Positions 1 to 6,097 are shown, numbered from the stretch's first letter. The stretch is 9,769 nt of DNA from an uncultured Anaerolineae bacterium (GCA_937942115.1 CALDFY010000262.1:1-9769); one strand, 5' to 3'. The notes: generated by a model from the letters alone, not told the origin. Numbers and translations: made by a program.

Positions 1-132
1 CCCTTCTCAGGAGGTCGGCGAAGGCCGACCTTGTTGCGAACGAAGTGAAGGGACCCGGCCGAAGGCCCAAAGAGGCTGGCTTCAGTCAGCGCCCGAGGCG
101 GCGACCCAACTGGCGCAGCCCCTTAAGTTAAC
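1..132. repeat. Cluster of small stem-loops at window start, no gene seen
   Basis: I see no convincing coding region here. Three hairpins follow one another. Positions 12-19 pair with 24-31 (AGGTCGGC/GCCGACCT, loop GAAG). Positions 57-60 pair with 64-67 (GGCC/GGCC, loop GAA). Positions 75-80 pair with 85-90 (loop TTCA, one G-T pair). They may be remnants of dispersed palindromic repeats or the 3' end of an upstream transcript; the upstream gene lies outside the window. The hairpins are read directly from the sequence; their role is unknown. Confidence 0.45.
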
Positions 133-143
133 GCATATGCCTT

Positions 144-194
144 CCCCCCCCCCAAGCGCCGCGATGGGGGAGGGGGGATAAAGGGGGGTGGGGG
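144..194 (+). other. C10 run followed by four G-tracts (possible G-quadruplex or C/G hairpin)
   Basis: A run of ten C (144-153) is followed by G-tracts at 166-170, 172-177, 183-188 and 190-194, separated by A, ATAAA and T. Four tracts of five or six G with short loops satisfy the usual G-quadruplex pattern on the + strand. The C-run could instead pair with a G-tract as a hairpin. The block lies in non-coding sequence about 170 bp upstream of the riboswitch promoter. Similar C/G blocks often belong to dispersed intergenic repeats, which is the dull alternative. Confidence 0.5.
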
Positions 195-218
195 CAAATG
201 TTCGCCCCATTGGGCCTA

Positions 219-306
219 AAAGCCCCTGGCTCCGATGCGAAGCCCCTTTCAGGGGCTTCCGGATACCCTGTCAGGGCTTTGGTATCTGAGCCTGCCGCTT
301 CAGCGG
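219..306. repeat. Second stem-loop cluster upstream of the riboswitch promoter
   Basis: Three inverted repeats sit close together. AAGCCCC (240-246) pairs with GGGGCTT (252-258) around a TTTCA loop. GATACC (262-267) pairs with GGTATC (281-286). CCGC (295-298) pairs with GCGG (303-306) around TTCA. The TTTCA loop is the reverse complement of the TGAAA loop in the hairpin array at the other end of the window, which suggests a related repeat family with changed stems. Function is unknown, and I see no coding sequence in this stretch. Confidence 0.45.
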
Positions 307-360
307 TGGGCGGAAGTGGGCATCCCAGCCATCGGGGTAGGTAGTTACAGGATACTCCAT

Positions 361-389
361 TTGCCAATTCCCCCGTTTCATGGTATACT
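361..389 (+). promoter_or_regulatory. Sigma70-type promoter of the riboswitch / btu operon
   Basis: A -35 box TTGCCA (361-366) is separated by 17 nt from a -10 box TATACT (384-389). The expected transcription start near 396 lies about 10 nt before the first pairing strand of the riboswitch. Spacing is optimal and both boxes are close to consensus. The position directly before a cobalamin riboswitch makes this the likely promoter of the btuF operon. Confidence 0.7.
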
Positions 390-406
390 TTCCGCCACAA
401 TTGATG

Positions 407-600
407 AACCACGGTGAGGTGCCCGCGCCGAAAGGCAGGGCTTAATAGGGGAAGTCCGGTGGTCTGTCCGAGCGCTCCCTCGGGCAGAGAGGCCGGCGCT
501 GTCCCGCAACTGTCATCCCGTCCCCCGGATGCCCAGAAAGGCCGGAGCCAGGGGGCCGCATCCGGGCCGGGAGAGCCAGGTCGCCTGCCTCACCGTCGTT
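407..600 (+). ncRNA. Cobalamin riboswitch (aptamer)
   Basis: Conserved blocks of the cobalamin riboswitch occur in the right order. These are GGTGCCCGCG-like sequence around 415-428, CTTAATAGGGGAAGTCCGGT (441-460), GCCGGCGCTGTCCCGCAACT (492-511), and the B12 box AGCCAGGTCGCCTGCC (574-589). A closing stem pairs 407-417 with 590-600 with a single mismatch, defining the aptamer ends. The RNA binds adenosylcobalamin or another corrinoid and normally lowers expression of downstream uptake genes when B12 is plentiful. The expression platform appears to be the two hairpins at 662-725. Identification rests on motif recognition; no covariance-model score was available. Confidence 0.95.
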
Positions 601-661
601 CCAGGAACCTGCGAGGACAGGGGAATGGAACTGCGGTTCGGAGAATTGAACCCGGTCCCAT

Positions 662-687
662 ACCCCCTTGTCGTCCGACAAGGGGGT
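662..687 (+). promoter_or_regulatory. Hairpin in the riboswitch expression platform (candidate anti-antiterminator)
   Basis: An 11-bp perfect stem pairs 662-672 with 677-687 around a GTCC tetraloop, followed only by TTCT, so it is a weak terminator by itself. Its right arm AGGGGG (681-686) can instead pair with CCCCCT (695-700), the left arm of the following terminator. The two foldings exclude each other, as expected for a switch between termination and read-through. Which state bound cobalamin favours cannot be read from the sequence. Confidence 0.6.
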
Positions 688-693
688 TCTCGT

Positions 694-725
694 TCCCCCT
701 CAGTGCCTCGGAGGGGGATTTTTTT
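694..725 (+). terminator. Rho-independent terminator controlled by the cobalamin riboswitch
   Basis: TCCCCCTC (694-701) pairs perfectly with GAGGGGGA (711-718), and a run of seven T follows at 719-725. It stands between the aptamer and the btuF ribosome binding site, 64 nt before the start codon. It is therefore an attenuator inside the leader and not the end of an upstream gene. Formation would stop transcription before btuF. Confidence 0.85.
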
Positions 726-788
726 GTTTCCCCTCGCCGGTTCCTCGCTCCGTTCATCCTCAACATCCCATCCCAAAGGAGGTCTCTG

Positions 789-1784
789 ATGAAAGGTGTC
801 CGTCATCTTATCACCCTGGGGCTGACCCTGGCCCTGCTGCTGGGGCTGGCCGCCTGCCGCCCCACGCCGACGCCGGCGCCGCCCACGCCCACATCTCCAC
901 CGCCCACCGCCACGCCGACACCGGTGCCGCCTACGCCGACGCCCACCCCCTCCCTCTACCCGATGACCGTCACCGATATGGCCGGGCGGGAGGTGAACAT
1001 CCCCGCCGAGCCGCAGCGCATCGTCTCCCTGGCCCCCTCCATCACGGAAATCCTCTTCGCGCTGAACCTGGGAGACCGGGTGGCAGGCGTCACCGAGTTC
1101 TGCAACTACCCGCCCGAGGCGACGGAAAAGCCCAAAGTCGGTGGCTTCTCCGACGTCAGCATGGAGAAACTGCTGGAGGTCCAGCCCGACCTGGTGCTGG
1201 TCGCCAGCATCCATATGGCCCAGGTGTTGCCGGAACTGGAGAAACTGGGGCTTCCGGTACTGGTCATTGATGCCCACGACTTTCCGGGGGTTCTGGAGAG
1301 TATCCGGCTGATCGGGAAGGCCACGGGCGCGGAGGAGGCCGCAGGGGACCTGACGGCCCAGATGCAGGAGCGGGCGGACCGGGTTGCCCAGGCGGTGAAG
1401 GACCGTCCCCGGCCCCGGGTTTACTGGGAACTGGACCCCACTTTCTGGACGGCCGGTCCGGGTTCTTTCGTCCAGGACCTGATTGAGCGGGCCGGTGGGG
1501 AGAACATCGCAGCCAGCGCAGAAGCGGCCTGGGTGCAGTTATCCGCCGAGGCCATTATCGCTGCCGATCCGGAGGTCATCTTCCTGGCCGACCATCCCTG
1601 GGGCGAATCGGCGGAGACGGTGAAGGCCCGCCCCGGCTGGGAGAAGATTTCCGCCGTGGTCAACGGGCGCATTGTGGAACTGACCCAGGAGCAGACCGAC
1701 ATCGTCAGTCGGCCCGGCCCCCGGGTGGTGGACGCCCTGGAACTGATCGCGCGGGCGCTTCATCCCGATGCGTTCCAGCCATAA
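789..1784 (+). CDS. btuF: Cobalamin (corrinoid) ABC transporter substrate-binding lipoprotein BtuF
   Basis: This 331-residue lipoprotein captures corrinoids outside the membrane and delivers them to the BtuCD permease. Residues 1-22 are a lipoprotein signal peptide ending in the lipobox LAAC with the lipidated Cys at 23. Residues 24-55 form a Thr/Pro-rich tether. From residue 58 the periplasmic binding fold (PF01497) follows. RIVSLAPSITEILFAL (77-92) carries the Glu (E87) that in BtuF contacts the permease, then GVTEFCNYP (100-108), and the C-terminal end has VNGRIVEL and SRPGPRVVDALELIA. The start at 789 is set by a strong Shine-Dalgarno, AAAGGAGGT (775-783), and by the signal peptide. An in-frame GTG at 414 would run through the riboswitch and is rejected. 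It is the first gene of the riboswitch operon and overlaps btuC by 17 nt. Specificity for B12 over iron-siderophores comes from the riboswitch and the cbiB/cobD neighbours. Confidence 0.93.
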   Translation: MKGVRHLITLGLTLALLLGLAACRPTPTPAPPTPTSPPPTATPTPVPPTPTPTPSLYPMTVTDMAGREVNIPAEPQRIVSLAPSITEILFALNLGDRVAGVTEFCNYPPEATEKPKVGGFSDVSMEKLLEVQPDLVLVASIHMAQVLPELEKLGLPVLVIDAHDFPGVLESIRLIGKATGAEEAAGDLTAQMQERADRVAQAVKDRPRPRVYWELDPTFWTAGPGSFVQDLIERAGGENIAASAEAAWVQLSAEAIIAADPEVIFLADHPWGESAETVKARPGWEKISAVVNGRIVELTQEQTDIVSRPGPRVVDALELIARALHPDAFQP

Positions 1785-2874
1785 CCGCGAACGTTCATCC
1801 GGCGACCATCACCTTGAAGGTGACGGTCACCTTAACCCGTTCCGCCGGAGGCGCTGGCCCTTTCTGGCCCTGGCCTCCGGGCTCCTGCTGGTCACGGCCA
1901 CATGGGGCGTCGCCTGGGGGGCCGTCTCCATCCCGCCCGGCGCCGTCCTCCGCATCATCGGGCACCACCTGGGGGCAACGTTCGGGCCGACCGATTGGCC
2001 TCCGGCCTGGGAGACCATTCTCCTGCAAATCCGCGTCCCCCGGGTGGTGCTGGCGGGCCTGGTAGGAATGACCCTGGCGGTTGCCGGGGCCGTCTACCAG
2101 GCCCTTTTCCGCAATCCCCTGGCGGAGCCGTATCTCATCGGCGTCTCCTCCGGCGCGTCCTTCGGGGCCACGCTGGCGATTATCTTCATCTGGCGGCTGG
2201 GCGGGAGCGGATGGAACGGCGTCTCGCTGGCGGCCTTCGTGGGCGCGCTCCTGGCGACGGCCGTCATCTACGCCCTGGCCCGCGTCGGCGGACGGACCCC
2301 CGTCACCACCCTCATCCTGGCCGGAGTGGCGGTCAACGCCCTCCTCTCGGCGGCTACCGTCTTCCTGATATTCAGCATGCAGGACGCCTTCCGGGCGATG
2401 CACGTCCTGGGATGGCTGATGGGGAGCCTCGCCCTGGCCGACTGGGAGAAGGTCCGGGTCGTTCTGCCCTATGTTCTGGGAGGACTGGCGGTCATCGCCG
2501 GACACGCCCACAGTTTAAATGTGCTCCAACTGGACGAGGAGCAGGCGCAGTCGCTGGGGGTGGCGGTAGAGCGGACAAAGGGAATGCTGATTGTCGCCGT
2601 CTCTCTCGCCACGGCCGCCGCCGTTTCGGTCAGCGGTACCGTCGGCTTCGTGGGCCTCATCATCCCCCACGTCGCCCGGCTCCTCTGGGGGCCCGACCAC
2701 CGCTTCCTGCTCCCGATGAGCGGCATCCTGGGCGCGGTGGGGGTCATCCTGGCCGATAGCACCGCCCGCACCCTCTTCGCCCCCCGGGAGCTGCCCCTGG
2801 GGGTGGTGACGGCAGTGGCGGGCGCGCCGTTCTTTCTGTACTTGCTGCGGCGACAGAAGCGGGAGATTTTTTAA
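1768..2874 (+). CDS. btuC: Cobalamin ABC transporter permease BtuC (FecCD family)
   Basis: Membrane permease of the B12 importer, 368 residues, FecCD/BtuC family (PF01032), which normally forms a homodimer of ten-helix subunits. A charged N-terminal tail (1-29) precedes the first hydrophobic segment (about 30-55). Family hallmarks are IRVPRVVLAGLVG (88-100), NPLAEPYLIGVSSGA (116-130), the cytoplasmic segment LDEEQAQSLGV (255-265) that couples to the ATPase, GFVGLIIPHVARL (293-305), and ELPLGVVTAVAGAPFF (341-356) near the end. The ATG at 1768 lies inside the end of btuF (17-nt overlap). No other in-frame ATG or GTG precedes the first membrane segment, so translation is probably coupled to btuF. 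Overlapping palindromes lie at 1809-1833 within the N-terminal codons. Substrate assignment follows from the operon. Confidence 0.93.
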   Translation: MRSSHNRERSSGDHHLEGDGHLNPFRRRRWPFLALASGLLLVTATWGVAWGAVSIPPGAVLRIIGHHLGATFGPTDWPPAWETILLQIRVPRVVLAGLVGMTLAVAGAVYQALFRNPLAEPYLIGVSSGASFGATLAIIFIWRLGGSGWNGVSLAAFVGALLATAVIYALARVGGRTPVTTLILAGVAVNALLSAATVFLIFSMQDAFRAMHVLGWLMGSLALADWEKVRVVLPYVLGGLAVIAGHAHSLNVLQLDEEQAQSLGVAVERTKGMLIVAVSLATAAAVSVSGTVGFVGLIIPHVARLLWGPDHRFLLPMSGILGAVGVILADSTARTLFAPRELPLGVVTAVAGAPFFLYLLRRQKREIF

Positions 2875-2884
2875 GGGGACGCGG

Positions 2885-2953
2885 ATGCTCTACTTTGACC
2901 GGGGCAGATGCCGGGAGCCGTACTGCGTACTCCGTATTTCGCGCTCATTGTAA
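2885..2953 (+). CDS. Possible 22-codon small ORF between btuC and btuD
   Basis: An ATG at 2885 follows AAGGGGA (2873-2879), a fair ribosome binding site overlapping the btuC stop codon, and reads 22 codons to a TAA at 2951-2953. The peptide is basic, contains two Cys and resembles nothing I know. The GTACTGCGTACTCCGTA run inside it looks like simple repeat sequence. It may only carry ribosomes toward btuD, or may be noise. Confidence 0.18.
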   Translation: MLYFDRGRCREPYCVLRISRSL

Positions 2954-2985
2954 CCGGTGACGGACGCATGGGGAGGTGGACCGTG

Positions 2986-3765
2986 GTGCCTCTGGAGGTA
3001 GAAAACGTGACCTTCGCCTATGACGGGCGGGCCGTCCTGCGGAATGTGTCGCTCCGGTTGACGGCCGGAGAGGTGCTGGGGCTGATCGGGCCCAACGGGG
3101 CAGGGAAGTCCACGCTCATCCGGCTGGCGGCGGGGTTTCTCCGGCCCGGCGAGGGGACGGTCCGGCTCTTCGGCCGTCCGCCTGCGGAGTGGCCCACGCG
3201 CGAACTGGCCCGGCAGGTGGCACTGGTGCCTCAGGGCGCCTACATCCCGCCGACCTTCACCGTCTGGGAGACCGTGATGTTGGGGCGGAATCCATACCTC
3301 GGCTTTCTGGGTATCCCCCGGGAGGCGGACCGGGCCGCCGCCCGCCGCGCGCTGGAATGGGTGGGCATGGCCGACCTTTCAGAGCGGCGGGTGGGCGAAC
3401 TCTCCGGTGGGGAGCGGCAGCGAGTCCTCCTGGCCCGCGCGCTGGCCCAGGAGCCCCGCTGTCTCCTGCTGGACGAGCCCACAACCCACCTGGACATCCA
3501 CCATCAAGTCGCCGTGCTCTCCCTCATCCGCCGGATGGCCGTGGAGCATGGCATCGCCGTCCTGGTAGTCCTGCACGACCTGAACCTGGCGGCCACCTTT
3601 TCCGACCGGCTGGCGCTGCTGGTGGACGGGTCCCTGATTGCCCTGGGCGATCCGAAGGACGTGTTGCGCCGGGAGCGGCTGACCGCGATCTACGGGAACG
3701 CCGTTGCCGTTTTCCCCCGACCCGACAACGGAGGGCGTCCGGCGATCCTGCCACGTATGGCGTAA
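2986..3765 (+). CDS. btuD: Cobalamin ABC transporter ATP-binding protein BtuD
   Basis: ATPase subunit that powers corrinoid import by BtuC/BtuF; 259 residues from the chosen GTG, the usual length. In order: Walker A GPNGAGKST (35-43), Q-loop Gln at 83 (VPQG), ABC signature LSGGERQ (139-145), Walker B CLLLDEP (159-165), D-loop THLD (167-170) and H-loop His 197 (LHDLN). It is of the FecE/BtuD type. The start is chosen at GTG 2986 because GGGAGG (2971-2976) lies 9 nt upstream and similarity begins at once (PLEVENVTFAYDG). The alternatives GTG 2983, ATG 2968 and ATG 2908 would add 1, 6 or 26 residues not typical of the family. The gap to btuC is 111 nt and to the next gene 23 nt. Confidence 0.92.
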   Translation: MPLEVENVTFAYDGRAVLRNVSLRLTAGEVLGLIGPNGAGKSTLIRLAAGFLRPGEGTVRLFGRPPAEWPTRELARQVALVPQGAYIPPTFTVWETVMLGRNPYLGFLGIPREADRAAARRALEWVGMADLSERRVGELSGGERQRVLLARALAQEPRCLLLDEPTTHLDIHHQVAVLSLIRRMAVEHGIAVLVVLHDLNLAATFSDRLALLVDGSLIALGDPKDVLRRERLTAIYGNAVAVFPRPDNGGRPAILPRMA

Positions 3766-3788
3766 GACAACCGTTAGGGGAAGAACCG

Positions 3789-4829
3789 ATGAGCATCCCG
3801 CCGTTTTCCTTCAGAACCCTTTCCATCGGCAGCACGCCTCACACCGACCCGGCGGAGGCGGTCCGGAAAGTCTTGGAATATTTCCCGGACATCCCGGCCT
3901 GGCCTCAGTTGCCCCGGCGCTCCTTCCGGGAAAACATGCTCGTCCAGGTCAGTGAGGGATTCCCGGGCGTCATCGTGGACGATGAAAATGAGAAGATTTT
4001 CGTGGATACGACTCAGGACCTCACCGGGGACCTGGAGCGACTGTACCGCGCCTATCTGGAGCAGGACCTGGATTTTGCGGCCATCGGCGACGAATACGCC
4101 GCCGGATTTCGCCGCTTTCTCCAGGACGTCGCCGCCCTCCCCCAACCCCCATCGGCCCTGAAGGGCCAGTTGGTCGGTCCGGTCTGCTGGGGGATGATGG
4201 TGACGGACTCGCGAGGGCGCTCCGTTCTCTACGACGAGGTCCTGGCTGATGCGCTGGTCAAGCATCTGGCGATGAAAGCGGCCTGGCAGGAGCGGGAACT
4301 CCGCAAGGTCTGCCCCAACGTTATCATTTTTGTGGACGACCCCTACATCGGCTCGGTCGGCTCCGCCTTTGTCGCTCTCGGACGAGAGCAGGCCCGTGCG
4401 CTGATGGAAGAAGTCCTGAGCGCCATCCAGGGGACAAAGGGAATCCACTGCTGTGCCAACGCCGACTGGTCGCTCCTGCTGGAGACCTCGGTGGACATCC
4501 TCAGCCTGGATGCTTACGGATACGCGGAGAATCTGGCCCTCTATCCGGAGGCGGTGGACGCCTTTCTGGAGCGCGGAGGGAGAATCGCCTGGGGCATTGT
4601 CCCCACCAGCAAGGAGGCCCTGCGAGAGACGACAGAGAGCCTGGTGGAACGCCTCCACGCTGCGATGGGTCTGCTGGTGTGCAAAGGGATCCCCTTGGAG
4701 AAAATCCTCGCCGCGTCTATCATCACCCCTTCCTGCGGAACGGGAATGCTGAACCCGCCCCTGGCGGAGCGGATTTTCACGCTGACGGCGGAGGTAGCGG
4801 CGGAGATGCGCCGCCGATACGGAGGCTGA
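3789..4829 (+). CDS. MetE-core-like / UROD-superfamily protein (possible corrinoid-linked methyltransferase)
   Basis: This 346-residue protein resembles the C-terminal catalytic barrel of cobalamin-independent methionine synthase (MetE) and has no N-terminal folate-binding half. Recognisable elements are IGSTPHTDP (13-21), LVGPVCWG (128-135, compare GP-T of MetE), IIFVDDPYI (179-187, compare the DEP motif), GIHCCANADW (218-227), LSLDAYGY (239-246) and ITPSCGTG (312-319). His220, Cys222 and Cys316 fall where MetE has zinc ligands H-x-C and the distal Cys, and Asp241 could replace the Glu ligand. That would fit thiol activation, for instance of homocysteine. Folate-independent core methionine synthases (MesA-D) that use methyl-corrinoid or other donors are known, so this could be such an enzyme, but I cannot assign the subfamily. 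Start ATG 3789 follows AGGGGAAG (3776-3783). The gene sits between btuD and the ATP-pyrophosphatase gene under the cobalamin riboswitch. The fold is fairly sure, the reaction is not. Confidence 0.75.
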   Translation: MSIPPFSFRTLSIGSTPHTDPAEAVRKVLEYFPDIPAWPQLPRRSFRENMLVQVSEGFPGVIVDDENEKIFVDTTQDLTGDLERLYRAYLEQDLDFAAIGDEYAAGFRRFLQDVAALPQPPSALKGQLVGPVCWGMMVTDSRGRSVLYDEVLADALVKHLAMKAAWQERELRKVCPNVIIFVDDPYIGSVGSAFVALGREQARALMEEVLSAIQGTKGIHCCANADWSLLLETSVDILSLDAYGYAENLALYPEAVDAFLERGGRIAWGIVPTSKEALRETTESLVERLHAAMGLLVCKGIPLEKILAASIITPSCGTGMLNPPLAERIFTLTAEVAAEMRRRYGG

Positions 4830-4832
4830 GCG

Positions 4833-5753
4833 GTGGACGACCTGTTTCAGGCCCTGCGGTCCTCGCTGAGAAAAGCGGTGGAGGAGAGCCCGGCAGAGGT
4901 GATCTTCTTTTCCGGTGGACTGGACACGTCCATCCTGGCCGCCCTGGCCTCTTCCCTTCCGACCCTTCACATCTGCCTGGAGGACGGAGGAGAGGACCTG
5001 CCGTACGCGGAGCAGGTGGCCCGCGAACTGGGCCTTTCCCTGACCGTCCGGAGGGTCTCTGTGGAGGAAGCACTGAGCGCCCTGCCGGAGGTCATCCGTA
5101 TCCGACGCACCTTTGATCCGGCGCTCCCCAACGACCTGGCCCTCTACTTCGCCTTTGCCGAGGCCCGCCATCTGGGATTTGCCCAGGCGATGACCGGTGA
5201 CGGGGCAGACGAGTTATTCGCCGGGTACTCCTATATGTTTGACCTGGACCTGGCGTCCTACATCCCCTGGCTGGCCGGACGGATGCGCTTCTCGGCCAGC
5301 GAGTTCGGTGGATGGTTCGGGATGGACGTCCGCCAACCGTATCTGGACCCGGCGGTGGTGAACCTGGCTCTGGCGCTCCCTCCTGAGTTGAAAGTTCGGG
5401 AGGAGAACGGGGTCCGGGTCGGGAAGTGGGTCCTGCGGAAAGCCTTTGAGGGAATCCTGCCGTCCCCCATCTGCTGGCAGAGCAAACGGCCCATAGAGGT
5501 CGGGTCCGGCTTCAATCGCCTGCGGGAGGTGGTGGCGGCGATGCTGACGGACGAGGACTGGGCCGCGCCGGTTCGGTTCTTCGCATGCGACCAGCCCTAC
5601 TATTACCGTCTTTACCGCCAGGTGGTGGGAGAAATCCCCCCACCGGCTCCCGGGGAACGGGAATGCCCGTACTGTGGGGCCGGGATGCCCCCAGATGCCC
5701 ATCATTGCCGGATATGTGGGTACTCTTGTGGGCTGAACGGGAGAATGGTATAA
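4833..5753 (+). CDS. Stand-alone asparagine-synthetase-like ATP pyrophosphatase with C-terminal zinc ribbon
   Basis: This 306-residue protein has the synthetase half of asparagine synthetase B (PF00733) without the N-terminal Cys glutaminase. It shows the PP-loop SGGLDTS (27-33), TGDGADELFAGY (121-132), RQPYLDP (167-173), KWVLRKAFEGILP (198-210) and the basic SKRP segment (217-220). Such enzymes adenylate a carboxylate with ATP and then make an amide. The nitrogen source must be free ammonia or a partner protein. A zinc ribbon ends the protein: CPYC (278-281) and CRIC (292-295), with nearby His290, His291 and Cys299. The start is GTG 4833 with GGAGG at 4821-4825, 3 nt after the previous gene. 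Its place in the B12 operon suggests amidation of a corrinoid or a partner, but this is inference. A role in tRNA thiolation (another zinc-ribbon PP-loop group) is less likely given the asparagine-synthetase signature. Confidence 0.8.
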   Translation: MDDLFQALRSSLRKAVEESPAEVIFFSGGLDTSILAALASSLPTLHICLEDGGEDLPYAEQVARELGLSLTVRRVSVEEALSALPEVIRIRRTFDPALPNDLALYFAFAEARHLGFAQAMTGDGADELFAGYSYMFDLDLASYIPWLAGRMRFSASEFGGWFGMDVRQPYLDPAVVNLALALPPELKVREENGVRVGKWVLRKAFEGILPSPICWQSKRPIEVGSGFNRLREVVAAMLTDEDWAAPVRFFACDQPYYYRLYRQVVGEIPPPAPGERECPYCGAGMPPDAHHCRICGYSCGLNGRMV

Positions 5754-5754
5754 T
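5726..5754 (+). promoter_or_regulatory. Promoter of the toxin-antitoxin pair
   Basis: TTGTGG (5726-5731), 17 nt, then a perfect TATAAT (5749-5754). The upstream gene's stop codon TAA (5751-5753) is inside the -10 box, so the promoter lies wholly within the end of that gene. The predicted start near 5761 leaves a short leader before the antitoxin ATG at 5786. The same promoter probably also serves the overlapping DUF71 and cbiB genes. Confidence 0.7.
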
Positions 5755-5774
5755 TCGCTCAACGAATTGATCAA
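5752..5774. promoter_or_regulatory. Palindromic operator candidate for antitoxin autorepression
   Basis: AATTCG (5752-5757) and CGAATT (5763-5768) form a perfect inverted repeat with a CTCAA spacer, overlapping the -10 box and the expected transcription start. The 8-bp palindrome TTGATCAA (5767-5774) abuts it. Phd/YefM antitoxins, alone or with toxin, bind such palindromes to repress their own promoter. Site and position are seen directly; binding is inferred. Confidence 0.55.
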
Positions 5775-5785
5775 GAGGAGGCAAA

Positions 5786-6097
5786 ATGGAACGCCGGGTA
5801 AGAGCGACCGAGGCCCGCGTCCACTTCGGAACTTTAATACGCCAGGTAATGGAGCAGGGGGACCGGGTCGTAGTAGAACGAGCAGGCCGTCCTCAAGTTG
5901 TGATCCTCTCCTACGAAGATTACCGGCGATTACAAGCATCCGCTCAGCATCAGGAATGGAGAAACGCGCTGGAAGAGATCGGTCATTTAGGAGAAACAGT
6001 GTGGATACTCCGGGAAGGAGAATCTCTACCAACCCCCGAAGAGATCCTCCGGGAACTGCGGGAGGAACGCCTTGTCCAACTCGCCGGTCTGCATTGA
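5786..6097 (+). CDS. Phd/YefM-type antitoxin
   Basis: This 103-residue protein should neutralise the PIN toxin encoded directly downstream and repress the shared promoter. The N-terminal DNA-binding region shows the Phd/YefM pattern: ATEARVHFGTLIRQV (7-21), GDRVVVERAGRPQVVILS (25-42) and YEDYRRL (43-49). The C-terminal half (about 55-103) is charged and helical, as expected for the part that wraps the toxin. The ATG at 5786 has a strong ribosome site, GAGGAGG (5775-5781). The last 26 nt overlap the toxin gene. The pair interrupts a B12 gene cluster, and AT-rich codons are more frequent here than in the neighbours, so later insertion is plausible. Confidence 0.88.
   Translation: MERRVRATEARVHFGTLIRQVMEQGDRVVVERAGRPQVVILSYEDYRRLQASAQHQEWRNALEEIGHLGETVWILREGESLPTPEEILRELREERLVQLAGLH

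Noticed and set aside
235..417. 60-codon plus-strand frame upstream of the riboswitch
   Set aside because: No ribosome binding site; it runs through the hairpin cluster, the promoter and the riboswitch start, and shows no protein-like composition.
414..788. 125-codon in-frame N-terminal extension of btuF starting at GTG 414
   Set aside because: It would translate the cobalamin riboswitch and terminator. The lipoprotein signal peptide and strong ribosome site place the start at 789.
3774..5171. 465-codon open frame on the minus strand
   Set aside because: It lies antisense to two well-supported genes, has no family motif, and long antisense frames are expected at this GC content.
4833..5753. 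Ordinary glutamine-dependent asparagine synthetase
   Set aside because: The N-terminal catalytic Cys glutaminase domain is missing, the protein is about half the usual length, and it has an added zinc ribbon.
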